A DNA stretch of 64,000 nt from Clostridium sp. DL-VIII (GTDB taxonomy: Bacteria > Bacillota > Clostridia > Clostridiales > Clostridiaceae), in contig NZ_CM001240.1 in the NCBI RefSeq assembly GCF_000230835.1, positions 3,483,779-3,547,778 on the forward strand, in the 5' to 3' direction. Below the pieces are notes generated by a model. That model was not told the DNA's origin. It did no database searches and saw only the letters and a program-made list of their open reading frames with translations. Shown here in pieces: positions 44,874 through 55,026 of this stretch (within the stretch, counting starts at the first letter, position 1; every line of letters starts with the position of its first letter). Made by a program: the position numbers and the translations under genes.

Positions 44874-45110
44874 TCACCTCTCATATTTAATTTTTTTATA
44901 TTCATAGTTGGGCATATAGCCTTTTTCACAGCCGTATTCACAGTCGTGATCATGGTGATGGTGATCGTGGTATGGTCTATATAGATCTTTAAATATTGTT
45001 CCTTTAGAAAATCCTTCTTTGCAAGAAAAGAGATTTTCATATTTTTGAGGTAATATATATGCACGAGCATATTCTTTTTGTTTACACATACAGTCATCAT
45101 GTCTGTACAT
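44874..45110 (-). CDS. cotJA: Spore coat associated protein CotJA
   Basis: The 78-residue protein contains the CotJA core ARAYILPQKYENLFSCKEGF, SKGTIFKDLYRPY, followed by a His/Asp-rich stretch (HDHHHHDHD near 48-56) that could bind metal and a Tyr/Lys-rich tail. AAGGAGTG precedes the ATG at 45110. An overlapping longer frame starting at 45121 has no coat-like sequence and is rejected. The gene opens the cotJ operon; a mother-cell sigma-E promoter is expected in 45111-45290. CATAAATT on the minus strand near 45155 is only a weak -10 candidate. Confidence 0.85.
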   Translation of the reverse strand: MYRHDDCMCKQKEYARAYILPQKYENLFSCKEGFSKGTIFKDLYRPYHDHHHHDHDCEYGCEKGYMPNYEYKKIKYER

Positions 45111-45410
45111 AAGGGGTTCACTCCTTCATTAGTGGCTTACTTACTTAATAATTAATTTATGCATGATGTGAAATTATTGTGATAAATAAAAAGGAGAATT
45201 TTGGATTTTTTTGCAGATGATTGTTATATAAAGTTATATAAGATAACTAGTTTAATTATATAGGACCTTATCCAAGTATTTTACTTAAAACTTGACAAAT
45301 AACATTTATAGATATAAGGTCAACACATGAGTAAGATTTTAGAATTTCCTGTTCAGAGATTATATACAATGGTATTAGAAAATAAATTATTATGAGAGTA
45401 GGAGAATATT

Positions 45411-45950
45411 ATGAAAAAATTACTGGTTGTGATTGATTATCAAAAAGATTTTGTTGATGGTGCATTGGGATTTAAGAAGGCTGAGACTTTAGAAGAAGGA
45501 ATATATATAAAAGTGAAAAAGTACTTAGACAATGACAATAAGGTATTATTTACTTATGACACTCATTTTGAGAATTACTTGGAAACAAGGGAAGGAAAAA
45601 GCTTGCCAGTTCCACATTGTTATATTCATACTGATGGGCATGAATTATATGGGAAATTGAAGGAATTTGTGGGATCTGAAAATACTATGCATTATAATAA
45701 GAGTGCTTTTGGAATAGCTCCAAAAGATATGCTTAAAATAGCGTCAGAACTTGGAGAAGATTTGGATGAAATAGAATTTGTAGGTGTTGTAACTAATATG
45801 TGTGTTATAAGCAATGTTATAATATTTCAAGCTCAATATATAAATGCTAATTTGACTGTCGATGGAACACTTTGCGCAAGCTTTGACGAAAGTTTGCATA
45901 ATAAGGCTCTAGACGTTATAGAAGCACTTAGTGTAAAGGTAATAAGATAA
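45411..45950 (+). CDS. Cysteine hydrolase (nicotinamidase/isochorismatase-like)
   Basis: The 179-residue soluble protein has the isochorismatase-like triad: Asp in VVIDYQKDFVDGALG near 9, Lys near NKSAFGI, and nucleophile Cys in GVVTNMCVISNVI near 131. THFENYLETREGKSLPVPHC resembles the metal-site region of nicotinamidases. It may hydrolyse nicotinamide or a related amide; the substrate is not certain. TAGGAGAA precedes the ATG. The gene is monocistronic with its own terminator. Confidence 0.85.
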   Translation: MKKLLVVIDYQKDFVDGALGFKKAETLEEGIYIKVKKYLDNDNKVLFTYDTHFENYLETREGKSLPVPHCYIHTDGHELYGKLKEFVGSENTMHYNKSAFGIAPKDMLKIASELGEDLDEIEFVGVVTNMCVISNVIIFQAQYINANLTVDGTLCASFDESLHNKALDVIEALSVKVIR

Positions 45951-46009
45951 TATCATTAATAAATATAAAACTCTAACTATATATCTTAACCTTATGCAGT
46001 CCGGCTATT

Positions 46010-46048
46010 TATTTTAATAAAACATTAAAATAAATAGCCTTTTTAATT
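46010..46048 (+). terminator. Terminator after the cysteine hydrolase gene
   Basis: GGCTATTTATTTTAAT / ATTAAAATAAATAGCC perfect stem with a short loop and TTTTTAA. Confidence 0.85.
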
Positions 46049-46124
46049 TGTGACAATAAGTATATTATAATAGGTGAATACAGAAAAAATAGGTGATTAA
46101 TTAGAGTTGTGTAAGGAGATTAGT

Positions 46125-46919
46125 ATGGACGATAAAATAGTTGAAAAATATTATGATTGGTTTAATTCATATGTTAAGAAATTTTACGGAGAAGATAGTG
46201 TAGTAAATCAAAATATAGAGCTTAAAGCGAAACATACTTTGAACGTTGCAAAACATTGTGTGAATATAGCTAAGTCTCTAAATTTATCAGAAGATGAAAT
46301 TAACACAGCAGAAATAATAGGTTTATTTCATGATGTAGGGCGATTTGAACAATTTAAAACATATAAAACATTTAAGGATTTTATATCTGTAAATCACGCA
46401 TCTCTTGGAATTAAGGTTTTAAAAGAAAACAAGGTATTAGATGAGTTAAAAGAATGGAGGAAAAAAACTATTATGAAGGCTATAGGTCTTCATAATACGA
46501 AGGAACTACCAGAAGCATTAAATGAAGAAGATAAGGTGTTTTGTAAACTGATTAGAGATGCTGATAAGCTGGATATCTTTAGAATAATTGCTGAATATGA
46601 GCAAGAGCGAAAAGAGAATCCCAATCCTGCTTTGGATAATTTACCTTTTACATCAGGTTATAATAGTGAATTTTTAGAAGATATTCTCTCTGGAAAAAGA
46701 ATTAGCAATTCTTCATTAAAAAATTATAATGATAGGAAATTATATGAATTAAGTTGGATAAAAGATTTGAATTATTTTGCTTCTTTTAATTATATAAGAG
46801 AGAAAAAAGTTTTAAAAATATTAATTAACTGTTTGCCAGAAAATGAAGAGATTAATCACATTTATGAGCATCTTAAGCAATATATAGAAAAATTTAGTGT
46901 GAAAAAAGAAAAAATCTAA
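46125..46919 (+). CDS. HD-domain phosphohydrolase
   Basis: The 264-residue protein has an HD metal-binding domain: KHTLNVAKHCVNIAKSLNLS, then IIGLFHDVGRFEQF (the HD pair near residue 66), VNHASLGIKVL and IRDADKLDIFRI. It probably hydrolyses a nucleotide or phosphate ester. The substrate is not evident, and there is no RelA or GYP motif. The start is the ATG at 46125 behind AAGGAG; an upstream in-frame TTG is not supported. The gene stands alone. Confidence 0.85.
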   Translation: MDDKIVEKYYDWFNSYVKKFYGEDSVVNQNIELKAKHTLNVAKHCVNIAKSLNLSEDEINTAEIIGLFHDVGRFEQFKTYKTFKDFISVNHASLGIKVLKENKVLDELKEWRKKTIMKAIGLHNTKELPEALNEEDKVFCKLIRDADKLDIFRIIAEYEQERKENPNPALDNLPFTSGYNSEFLEDILSGKRISNSSLKNYNDRKLYELSWIKDLNYFASFNYIREKKVLKILINCLPENEEINHIYEHLKQYIEKFSVKKEKI

Positions 46920-47041
46920 AGTTATCTAGTAGAAGGTATTAATACTACTTTTGTTAACATTTTAATAGATTATAATTTGTGGTATTGGTTAATATATTAC
47001 TGCCAAGCAAAATTTATTAAATTTAAGGGAGGTAGATATAT

Positions 47042-47248
47042 ATGTCTAATAATAGTGGAAGAAACAGAACATTAATACCAGAAGCAAAACAAGGTTTAAA
47101 TTCTTTAAAAACTGAGGTGGCTTCAGAAATAGGATTAAGTAACTATGAGAGCACAGATAAAGGAAACCTTTCTTCAAGACAAAATGGAAGCGTTGGCGGT
47201 TTCATGGTTAAACACATGATTGAAAGCTATGAACAAGGCTTAAAATAA
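47042..47248 (+). CDS. Small acid-soluble spore protein, alpha/beta type
   Basis: The 68-residue protein has the alpha/beta SASP signature: LKTEVASEIGLSNY, where GPR protease cuts after the Glu in TEVASE, then GNLSSRQNGSVGGFMVKHMI. These proteins saturate forespore DNA, protect it from UV and are degraded at germination. GGGAGGTAG precedes the ATG. A forespore sigma-G promoter is expected upstream. A terminator follows at 47328. Confidence 0.93.
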   Translation: MSNNSGRNRTLIPEAKQGLNSLKTEVASEIGLSNYESTDKGNLSSRQNGSVGGFMVKHMIESYEQGLK

Positions 47249-47327
47249 TAAGTAAGCTAAAAACATAGCGAATAACTATTTCTCCAAAGGCTGTGATTCC
47301 TTTCCTCACAGTTAATAAAGGCTAGTA

Positions 47328-47375
47328 GGATATATATATTATAATAGTATATTTGTTCTACTGGCTTTTTATATT
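47328..47375 (+). terminator. Terminator after the SASP gene
   Basis: GGCTAGTAGGATATA and TATATTTGTTCTACTGGC pair imperfectly before TTTTTATA. A weaker hairpin CTGTGA/TCACAG precedes it. Confidence 0.65.
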
Positions 47376-47467
47376 TAAAATAAGTATTTTACAGAACGGC
47401 ATCTATTAAAATTAAGAAGTTATTTTAATGATAATTTATAATGTTAGATACTCTCTATTTTAATTGT

Positions 47468-47496
47468 TTGACAAAATATATTTAAGAGTATATAAT
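47468..47496 (+). promoter_or_regulatory. Consensus promoter of the marR-ABC operon
   Basis: TTGACA (47468-47473) and TATAAT (47491-47496) with an ideal 17-base spacer, 70 bases before the marR start. Confidence 0.8.
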
Positions 47497-47498
47497 TT

Positions 47499-47544
47499 AT
47501 TTCGAAAGCGAAATATTCGATAGTGAAATATTCTAAATCGAAAT
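47499..47544 (+). promoter_or_regulatory. Likely MarR operator
   Basis: ATTTCG-AAAG-CGAAAT (47499-47514) is a perfect inverted repeat directly after the -10 box. GAAATATTC then occurs twice more before a final TCGAAAT at about 47538. The position suits autorepression by the MarR protein (inference). Confidence 0.6.
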
Positions 47545-47565
47545 AAATTCTAGGGAGTGGGGAAT

Positions 47566-48009
47566 ATGGAAAGTATTAATGAAAGCATAGAAGTCGCAAG
47601 GTTATTTCAAGAAGTAATGGGTTTATTCAGAAATAATATGAAGAAAATAATTAAAGGAACTGGTATGTCAATGCCTCAAGGTATGATTATGGGGCTTTTA
47701 GCTCACAATAAAAAAATGAAGGTCACAGAATTAAGTAATCATCTTCATTTATCAAACAGTACAGTATCCGGACTTATAGATAAGCTTGAAGCACAAGAAA
47801 TGGTTATTAGAGAACGAAGTGAAGAAGACAAAAGAGTTGTGTATGTGAGTATATCCCCTAAATCTGAAGAGCTATATAAAAATTTTCATAAAAAGATAGA
47901 AAAGAATATTGAAAATATATTAAGCAAGGGAAACACAGAAGAACTTAATAAAATTTTTGAAGGATTATATATTTTAAAAAAGCTTTTAAACGAGCAGGAA
48001 AAAGAATAA
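47566..48009 (+). CDS. MarR-family transcriptional regulator
   Basis: The 147-residue protein has a MarR winged helix: MGLLAHNKKMKVTELSNHLH, LSNSTVSGLIDKLEAQEMVI and the wing RERSEEDKRVVYVSIS. It probably represses this operon through the inverted repeats downstream of the promoter and is released by a drug-like ligand. The ATG at 47566 is behind GGGAGTGGGG; a GTG at 47557 lies inside that site. It is followed after 21 bases by two ABC exporter genes. Confidence 0.9.
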   Translation: MESINESIEVARLFQEVMGLFRNNMKKIIKGTGMSMPQGMIMGLLAHNKKMKVTELSNHLHLSNSTVSGLIDKLEAQEMVIRERSEEDKRVVYVSISPKSEELYKNFHKKIEKNIENILSKGNTEELNKIFEGLYILKKLLNEQEKE

Positions 48010-48030
48010 TAATTAAAGGAGAAAGCGCTA

Positions 48031-49806
48031 ATGATAAAATTGTTCAAATTTTTAAAACAATATGCAATTCATATAACAATAATAGTTTTATTAACTTTTA
48101 CACAAGTACTTGCAAACTTGTATTTGCCTACACTGATGGCGGATATAGTTGATAAAGGAATTGTTCAAAAGGACGTAGTTCAAACTATCTCATTTTGGGG
48201 CTATACTGGAGAATATAAGGGAGTAGATTATATTTTAAGGATAGGAGCAATTATGCTGCTTGTTTCTTTAGGCGGTGCAATTTGTTCAATTGTCTCTTCA
48301 TTTCTATCATCAAGAACAGCTATAGGATTTGCAAGAATAATTCGTAATAAGTTATTTGCAAAGGTTGAAAGTTTTTCACTACATGAATTTGATAAACTTG
48401 GAACAGCAACTTTAATAACAAGAACAACAAATGATGTTACGCAAGTTCAATCAGTGATGGTTATGATGTTTTCAATTATGCTTTTTGCACCATTAACAGC
48501 TTTAGGCGGAGTTTTTATGGCCTTAAGAGAAGATAAAACTTTGACATGGATATTTGCGGTAGTAATTCCACTACTTGCAATTATCATTTTACTTACTCTA
48601 AAATTTGCAATGCCTCTATTTAAATTGATGCAGGTTAAAATAGATAAGTTAAATTTAGTATTACGTGAGCATCTTACAGGAATTAGAGTAGTTCGTGCTT
48701 TTAATCGTATTAATACTGAAAAAGTTAGATTTGATGATGCAAATAGAGATTTAATGGATAATGCTATAAAGGTAAATAAAATAATGGCAATTTTAATGCC
48801 AATAATGATGCTTATAATGAATGTTACAACAGTTTCAGTAATTTGGTTTGGAAGCATAAGAATAGATTCAGGAAGCATGGAAGTTGGTTCGTTAATAGCA
48901 TTTATGCAATATGGAATGCAGATTTTATTTGGATTTTTAATGCTTGGTATGGTATTTATAATGATTCCAAGAGCACAAGCTTCAGCAGTTAGAATAAATG
49001 AAGTATTAGACATGAAATCGGAAATTTTAGATCCAGAAAAGCCAGTGATAAATGAAAATGAAGGTGGTTATGTTGAATTTAAAGATGTAAGCTTTAGATA
49101 TCCAGGTGCGGAACAAGATGCTATTAGTAATATATCATTTAGTGCTAAGCCTGGAGAAGTAACAGCTATAATAGGCGGTACTGGTTCTGGAAAATCAACA
49201 TTAATAAATATGATACCGCGTTTTTATGATGTAACTAATGGAGAAGTTCTTGTAGATGGTATTGATGTTAGACAGATGAGTCAAGAAAGTATAAGAGCTA
49301 AAATAGGATTTGTTCCTCAAAAAACTGTTCTTTTTTCTGGAACTATTGCTGAAAATATCAAATATGGTAAGGATGATGCTTCCGTAGAAGAAATTAGACA
49401 TGCAGCAGCTGTAGCTCAAGCAGCAGATTTCATAAATGGAATGGAAGATGGATATGATCATATAATAGCACAAGGAGGAACTAATGTATCAGGAGGACAG
49501 AAACAGCGTTTATCAATAGCGCGTGCTCTTGTTAGGAAGCCGGAAATATATGTTTTTGACGATAGTTTCTCAGCACTTGATTTTAAAACTGATGCAAAAC
49601 TTCGTGCAGCACTAAAAAATGAGACTTCTAAATCTACAGTAATCATTGTTGCTCAAAGAGTAGCAACTGTTATGGATGCGGATAGAATTATGGTTTTAGA
49701 TGAAGGCAAAATTGCTGGTATTGGAACTCATAAGGAACTATTAAATAGCTGCAAAGTATATTCTGAGATTGTTTCATCACAACTATCAGAGGAGGAATTA
49801 TCATGA
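48031..49806 (+). CDS. Heterodimeric ABC exporter subunit (degenerate ATP site)
   Basis: The 591-residue half-transporter has six N-terminal membrane segments (residues 15-310) and an ATPase domain: Walker A IGGTGSGKSTLINM near 382, Q-loop FVPQKTVLFSGT, signature VSGGQKQRLSIARAL and Walker B IYVFDDSFSALD. The residue after the Walker B Asp is Asp instead of the catalytic Glu. This non-hydrolytic site is typical of one subunit of heterodimeric multidrug exporters (LmrC/YheI type). AAAGGAG precedes the ATG, and the stop overlaps the next gene (ATGA). Confidence 0.92.
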   Translation: MIKLFKFLKQYAIHITIIVLLTFTQVLANLYLPTLMADIVDKGIVQKDVVQTISFWGYTGEYKGVDYILRIGAIMLLVSLGGAICSIVSSFLSSRTAIGFARIIRNKLFAKVESFSLHEFDKLGTATLITRTTNDVTQVQSVMVMMFSIMLFAPLTALGGVFMALREDKTLTWIFAVVIPLLAIIILLTLKFAMPLFKLMQVKIDKLNLVLREHLTGIRVVRAFNRINTEKVRFDDANRDLMDNAIKVNKIMAILMPIMMLIMNVTTVSVIWFGSIRIDSGSMEVGSLIAFMQYGMQILFGFLMLGMVFIMIPRAQASAVRINEVLDMKSEILDPEKPVINENEGGYVEFKDVSFRYPGAEQDAISNISFSAKPGEVTAIIGGTGSGKSTLINMIPRFYDVTNGEVLVDGIDVRQMSQESIRAKIGFVPQKTVLFSGTIAENIKYGKDDASVEEIRHAAAVAQAADFINGMEDGYDHIIAQGGTNVSGGQKQRLSIARALVRKPEIYVFDDSFSALDFKTDAKLRAALKNETSKSTVIIVAQRVATVMDADRIMVLDEGKIAGIGTHKELLNSCKVYSEIVSSQLSEEELS

Positions 49807-51731
49807 GTGAAAATCGTAATAAAGGAAACAGAAGACAAGGCGGTTTTGGCGGGGGACCAATGGGCTCTTTTGCACGTGGACCAGTAGTTAAAGCAAAAGA
49901 TTTCAAAGGAACGTTAAAAAGACTTTTAAATTATCTGAAACCGCAAAGAATGAATTTTATATTAGTTTTTATATTTGCCATAATGAGCACTATATTCAAT
50001 ATAGTAGGACCTAAAATATCAGGTAAAGCTATAACTAAATTAGTCGAAGGTATAGTAGGTAAATACACTGCAATAGCTCAAAATACTCAATTGCTTAAAG
50101 CGGGAAGGCCAGCGAATATTGAAGTACCAGGGATAGACTTTAGTTATATAGGAAATATTCTCTTATTACTTTTAGGATTATATCTAATCAGTACAATTTT
50201 TGGTTTTCTTCAACAATATATTATGGCAGGTGTGGCTCAAAAGACTGTTTATAATTTAAGAAAAGAAGTTGAAGATAAAATTTCACGTTTACCTCTCAAA
50301 TTTTTTGATTCAAGAACTCATGGTGAAATTTTAAGCCGTGTAACAAATGATGTTGATAATATTGCAACAACATTGCAACAAAGTCTTACACAACTTATTA
50401 CTTCTTTAGTTACAATAGTTGGAATTATTATAATGATGTTAACTATAAGTCCATTGCTTACATTAGTAGTAGTTTTGACATTACCTCTTTATATTGGTAT
50501 AACTACCTTAATTGCAAAGTATTCTCAAAAATATTTTGCAGCTCAGCAAAAAGAAATTGGAGCTCTTAATGGTCACGTAGAAGAAATGTATACAGGTCAT
50601 AAAATTGTTAAGGTTTTTGGTCATGAAAGAGATTCAATTAAAGAGTTTCAAAATATTAATGATAGACTTTATAAAGCTGGATGGAAAGCACAGTTTATAT
50701 CCGGCGTAATAATGCCAATGATGAGATTTGTAAGTAATATAGGTTATGTGATAGTTTGTGTTGTCGGTGGATATTTGGCTACATTAGGTAAAATTAGTAT
50801 TGGTGATATACAAGCGTTTATTCAATATTCTAATCAATTTACGCAGCCTATAGTTCAAACAGCTAATATTGCTAATGTAATTCAATCTACAATAGCATCT
50901 GCAGAACGTGTATTTGAACTTTTAGATGAAGATGAAGAAGTGCCTGATTCAGTAGATGCGAAGGTTATAGAATTTCCTAAAGGTGATGTTAAATTCAATA
51001 ATGTTGATTTTAGTTACAAGAAGGAAGAACCACTTATTGAAGATATGAACGTGGATGTAAAACAGGGTCATACAATTGCAATTGTTGGACCAACTGGAGC
51101 AGGCAAAACTACTCTTGTTAATCTGCTAATGCGTTTTTATGAGATAAATTCTGGCAGCATAACAATAGATGGGATTGATATAAAAGATATAAAACGAGGA
51201 GCGCTTCACAATATGTTTGGAATGGTTCTTCAGGATACATGGTTATTTAATGGTACTATAATGGATAATATTGCTTATGGAAGAGAAGGAGCTACAGAAG
51301 AAGAAATAATTCAGGCAGCAAAAGCAGCTCATGCTCATCATTTTATAAAAACTCTTCCAAATGGATATAACACAATATTAAATGAAGAAGCTTCAAATAT
51401 ATCTCAAGGTCAAAAGCAGCTTCTAACTATTGCCAGAGCAATACTTGCGAATCCTACAATAATGATACTTGATGAGGCTACAAGCAGTGTTGATTCAAGA
51501 ACAGAAGTATATATTCAAAAAGCTATGAATAATCTTATGAAAAATAGAACAAGTTTTGTAATTGCTCATAGACTTTCTACAATCAGAGATGCTGAGTTAA
51601 TACTTGTTATGAATAAAGGAAGTATAATTGAAATGGGTAATCATCAAGAGTTGTTAGATAAAAATGGCTTTTATGCTGATCTTTATAATAGCCAGTTTAG
51701 CGGAGGCAATTTAGATAGCGATGTAATATAA
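49803..51731 (+). CDS. Heterodimeric ABC exporter subunit (active ATP site)
   Basis: The 642-residue partner of the preceding subunit has a Gly/Arg-rich N-terminus (NRRQGGFGGGPMGSFARG), six membrane segments and an ATPase with Walker A VGPTGAGKTTLVNL, signature ISQGQKQLLTIARA and canonical Walker B IMILDEATSSVD with the catalytic Glu. An insertion between the first two membrane segments makes it longer, as in LmrD/YheH-type subunits. The pair probably exports hydrophobic drugs or peptides under MarR control. Translation is coupled by a 4-base overlap. Confidence 0.92.
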   Translation: MSENRNKGNRRQGGFGGGPMGSFARGPVVKAKDFKGTLKRLLNYLKPQRMNFILVFIFAIMSTIFNIVGPKISGKAITKLVEGIVGKYTAIAQNTQLLKAGRPANIEVPGIDFSYIGNILLLLLGLYLISTIFGFLQQYIMAGVAQKTVYNLRKEVEDKISRLPLKFFDSRTHGEILSRVTNDVDNIATTLQQSLTQLITSLVTIVGIIIMMLTISPLLTLVVVLTLPLYIGITTLIAKYSQKYFAAQQKEIGALNGHVEEMYTGHKIVKVFGHERDSIKEFQNINDRLYKAGWKAQFISGVIMPMMRFVSNIGYVIVCVVGGYLATLGKISIGDIQAFIQYSNQFTQPIVQTANIANVIQSTIASAERVFELLDEDEEVPDSVDAKVIEFPKGDVKFNNVDFSYKKEEPLIEDMNVDVKQGHTIAIVGPTGAGKTTLVNLLMRFYEINSGSITIDGIDIKDIKRGALHNMFGMVLQDTWLFNGTIMDNIAYGREGATEEEIIQAAKAAHAHHFIKTLPNGYNTILNEEASNISQGQKQLLTIARAILANPTIMILDEATSSVDSRTEVYIQKAMNNLMKNRTSFVIAHRLSTIRDAELILVMNKGSIIEMGNHQELLDKNGFYADLYNSQFSGGNLDSDVI

Positions 51732-51736
51732 AATTT

Positions 51737-51778
51737 AAAACCTATGTTTAGCAAAATCTAAACATAGGTTTTGTTTTT
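51737..51778 (+). terminator. Terminator of the marR-ABC operon
   Basis: AAAACCTATGTTTAG / CTAAACATAGGTTTT perfect stem with a seven-base loop, then GTTTTTTC. Confidence 0.88.
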
Positions 51779-51876
51779 TCATAATCGTTAATAAAAAATG
51801 CTGTATATGATTATTTTATAATGCTAAAATATATATAATAAAGAAAATTTGGAGGTATTATAGATAATATAAATAA

Positions 51877-52158
51877 GAATTTAACAATAAGGTTGGACAA
51901 ATTATGTATACATATGAATGGAGTGATTGGAGAAATGGAATGTTTCTCTGGGTTCAAAGTGTATATGTTGATGAGGAGTATAGAAGAAACTGTATATTTA
52001 AAGAGTTATATGCTTATGTTAAAAATACATGTGATAAGAATAAAGAATTAGCAGGAATCAGGTTATATGTTGAAAAAGAAAATCACAATGCTAAAGCTAC
52101 ATATGAGCCCTTGGGAATGAGTGAATGCAATTATCACATGTATGAATATGAAAAATAG
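51877..52158 (+). pseudogene. N-terminally truncated GNAT acetyltransferase
   Basis: The open segment encodes only the C-terminal half of a GNAT enzyme: VGQIMYTYEWSDWRNGMF, VQSVYVDEEYRRNCIFKELY (acetyl-CoA loop, degenerate) and KENHNAKATYEPLGM. A complete protein would need about 60 more residues before VGQIM. A good ribosome site GGAGGT exists at 51851, but the codons behind it run into stops, so the 5' part seems deleted. The usual RGxG in the CoA loop reads RRNC. It is most likely non-functional. Confidence 0.7.
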
Positions 52159-52246
52159 AATGAAATTAGTACAATAAATTTGAATAGAAGGGATGTGAGT
52201 ATTTAAAGAGAGATGAAGAAAATTAATCTTTCTTTAAAAGAGTATT

Positions 52247-53047
52247 ATGGAAAAGAAAAAAATAGTAAGAGATGGACATATTCATTCACCATATTGTCCT
52301 CATGGAACTAAAGATGATTTTGAATTATACATAGAAAAGGCATTAAGAGAAGGAATAGAAGAAATGACTTTTACTGAACATATGCCTTTTCCAGGGTATT
52401 TTATAGAAGATAAAGAATTTTTAGATGAATGTGCTCCAAATGATGAAGCTATAACCATGTATTTTGGAGATGTTGAAAGGCTAAAAGAAAAATATTCAGC
52501 AAAGATAAAAATAAATTTAGGTTTAGAAGTAGATTTTATTGAAGGATATGAAGAGAAGACAAAGAATCTTTTAAATACTTATGGTCCAAAGCTTGATGAT
52601 GGATTGCTTTCTGTACATTTCATAAAAATAGGAGATGAATATATAGCGATTGATGGAAAAGATGGATTTGAGGCAGCTTTAAAAGCCTTGGGGACTACAG
52701 AAAAAGTTTATAATGCATATTATGAGACTTTACTTAAAGCAGTAAAAGCAGATTTAGGAAAATATAAGCCGCACCGCATTGGACATCCAAACTTAATAAG
52801 AATATTTAATAATTTATATCCGATAGAATATAAAAACAAAGAGCTTTTAGAAGAAATAGTAAAGGAAATTAAAAATAGAGATTATGAAGTGGATGTAAAT
52901 ACAGCTGGCCTTAGAAAACCATATTGTGGTGAAATATATGTATCTGGCATTTTTAAAGAATTGGTAGATCAATATGATGTAAAAAAAGTTTATGGGTCAG
53001 ATTCTCATACAGCCAGTGATGTTGGAAGAGATTTTGATAAGGAATAG
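52247..53047 (+). CDS. PHP-domain histidinol-phosphatase family protein
   Basis: The 266-residue protein has PHP metal ligands in RDGHIHSPYCPHGTKDD near 8-24, FTEHMPFP near 47, LGLEVDFIEGYE and the late YGSDSHTASDVGRD. This fits the HisJ/HisK class that removes phosphate from histidinol phosphate; other PHP phosphoesterases remain possible. No his genes are adjacent. The ribosome site before the ATG is weak (AAAGAG). Confidence 0.82.
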   Translation: MEKKKIVRDGHIHSPYCPHGTKDDFELYIEKALREGIEEMTFTEHMPFPGYFIEDKEFLDECAPNDEAITMYFGDVERLKEKYSAKIKINLGLEVDFIEGYEEKTKNLLNTYGPKLDDGLLSVHFIKIGDEYIAIDGKDGFEAALKALGTTEKVYNAYYETLLKAVKADLGKYKPHRIGHPNLIRIFNNLYPIEYKNKELLEEIVKEIKNRDYEVDVNTAGLRKPYCGEIYVSGIFKELVDQYDVKKVYGSDSHTASDVGRDFDKE

Positions 53048-53280
53048 TTAGAGAATTGAGTAGTTCGCAATAAATATTTTTCAATGAGGCAAAAAATGGA
53101 TACAATAAGTTGAAATTTTAAGTATTAAAATTGATAGAAAAGCAAATATTTATTTAATGGATAGAGAAAACTTCTCAAGATATTTAAATGCTCTATAAGT
53201 TTTTATATTGACAATGGCAGGAAATATAGATATTATTATCAATAAAATATCTATAAATTGTGAAGAAGGAGTAAGATAAA

Positions 53281-54789
53281 ATGGCATATTATTTTAATGA
53301 ACCGTCACATACTTTTGGAGAATATTTATTAGTTCCTGGATATTCCTCAAAGGACTGTATTCCACAAAATGTAAACTTAAAAACACCACTTGTTAAATTT
53401 AAAAAAGGGGAAGAACCATCTCTAAGCATTAATATTCCTTTAGTTTCAGCAATCATGCAATCAGTATCAGATGATAAAATGGCAGTTGCTTTAGCAAAAG
53501 AAGGAGGAATTTCTTTTATATATGGCTCTCAATCAATTGAAGATGAAGCGGCTATGGTTGCAAGAGTTAAAAATTATAAATCTGGATTTGTTACAAGTGA
53601 TGCAAACCTTAAACCAGATACTACACTTGCGGAAGTCATTGACTTAAAGGAAAAAACCGGTCACTCTACTATGGCGGTAACTGAAGATGGAACTCCTAAT
53701 GGAAAGCTCCTTGGTATAGTTACAAGCAGAGATTATAGAATAACTCGAATGGACTTAAACACCAAAGTTTCAGAATTTATGACACCTTTTGATGAACTGA
53801 TTTATGCTGATGCTAATATAAGCTTAAAGGAAGCAAATAATATTATTTGGGATAATAAGTTGAATATGCTGCCATTAGTTGATAAAGATCAAAAACTAAA
53901 GTATATGGTGTTTAGAAAAGATTACTCAGCTAATAAGGAAAACTCAAAGGAGCTTATTGATTCACAAAAAAGATATATGGTAGGAGCAGGGATTAATACT
54001 AGAGATTATGCAGAAAGAGTACCAGCTTTAATTGAAGCAGGAGCTGATGCATTATGTATTGATTCATCTGAAGGTTTTTCCGAGTGGCAGAAAATAACAA
54101 TAGATTATATACATAAAAACTTTGGTGAAAATATTAAAGTTGGTGCTGGAAATGTTGTTGATAGAGAGGGTTTCTTATTCTTAGCTGAAGCAGGAGCTGA
54201 TTTTATTAAAGTTGGCATAGGTGGAGGTTCAATTTGTATAACACGTGAGCAAAAAGGAATTGGTCGTGGTCAGGCAACATCACTTATAGATGTAGTAAAG
54301 GCTAGAGATGAATACTTCGAAAAGACAGGAGTTTATATACCTGTATGCTCAGATGGTGGTATTGTTCATGATTATCATATGACTTTAGCCTTAGCTATGG
54401 GAGCAGATTTTATTATGCTTGGAAGATATTTTTCTAGATTTGATGAAAGTCCAACTAATAAAGTTAATATTAATGGAAACTATATGAAGGAGTATTGGGG
54501 AGAAGGATCTAATAGAGCAAGAAATTGGCAAAGGTATGACCTCGGTGGAGATAAAAAGCTATCTTTTGAAGAAGGCGTAGATTCCTATGTGCCATATGCA
54601 GGAAGTCTAAAGGATAATGTTACAATATCCTTAAATAAAGTAAAATCTACAATGTGTAATTGTGGAGCGCTTACTATCCCTGAATTACAGGAAAAGGCAA
54701 AGATAACATTAGTTTCTGCAACCAGTATTGTAGAAGGAAGTTCACATGATGTAGTATTAAAAGATAATCATTATAATGCTCAACAATAA
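53281..54789 (+). CDS. guaB: Inosine-5'-monophosphate dehydrogenase
   Basis: The 502-residue TIM-barrel enzyme contains a CBS-domain insertion (residues 95-220, with [16 protein letters not shown] and [14 protein letters not shown]) and the catalytic loop [17 protein letters not shown] with nucleophile Cys near 318. [21 protein letters not shown] and [13 protein letters not shown] follow. It oxidises IMP to XMP with NAD+, the first committed step to GMP. It is longer and somewhat divergent from the usual 485-residue clostridial GuaB, so it might be a second copy. GAAGGAG precedes the ATG. Confidence 0.88.
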   Translation: MAYYFNEPSHTFGEYLLVPGYSSKDCIPQNVNLKTPLVKFKKGEEPSLSINIPLVSAIMQSVSDDKMAVALAKEGGISFIYGSQSIEDEAAMVARVKNYKSGFVTSDANLKPDTTLAEVIDLKEKTGHSTMAVTEDGTPNGKLLGIVTSRDYRITRMDLNTKVSEFMTPFDELIYADANISLKEANNIIWDNKLNMLPLVDKDQKLKYMVFRKDYSANKENSKELIDSQKRYMVGAGINTRDYAERVPALIEAGADALCIDSSEGFSEWQKITIDYIHKNFGENIKVGAGNVVDREGFLFLAEAGADFIKVGIGGGSICITREQKGIGRGQATSLIDVVKARDEYFEKTGVYIPVCSDGGIVHDYHMTLALAMGADFIMLGRYFSRFDESPTNKVNINGNYMKEYWGEGSNRARNWQRYDLGGDKKLSFEEGVDSYVPYAGSLKDNVTISLNKVKSTMCNCGALTIPELQEKAKITLVSATSIVEGSSHDVVLKDNHYNAQQ

Positions 54790-54847
54790 TTAACATGACA
54801 TGATAATTTTGAAATAAGCATTTAATTTATTGTTAAATTTTTAAGCT

Positions 54848-54876
54848 GTGGAGTAATATCCGCAGCTTTTTTGCAT
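54848..54876 (+). terminator. Terminator after the IMP dehydrogenase gene
   Basis: AAGCTGTGGA / TCCGCAGCTT stem (one G-T) with a short loop and TTTTTTG. Confidence 0.85.
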
Positions 54877-55026
54877 GTAAGTCTAGGTAAACAAACCAAG
54901 ATATTTTCTATTTTAGTAAACATGATTAATAAAAGCTTTTTTATGGTAAAGTATGATGCTATAATGAAAAAAAGGCCTATATTGGAATGAATAGATGAAT
55001 TTAGCGGCAACATACGGAGGGGACAG

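Noticed and set aside
44864-45121. Longer minus-strand frame overlapping cotJA
   Set aside because: The overlapping frame with the CotJA core and correct ribosome spacing (44874-45110) explains the region.
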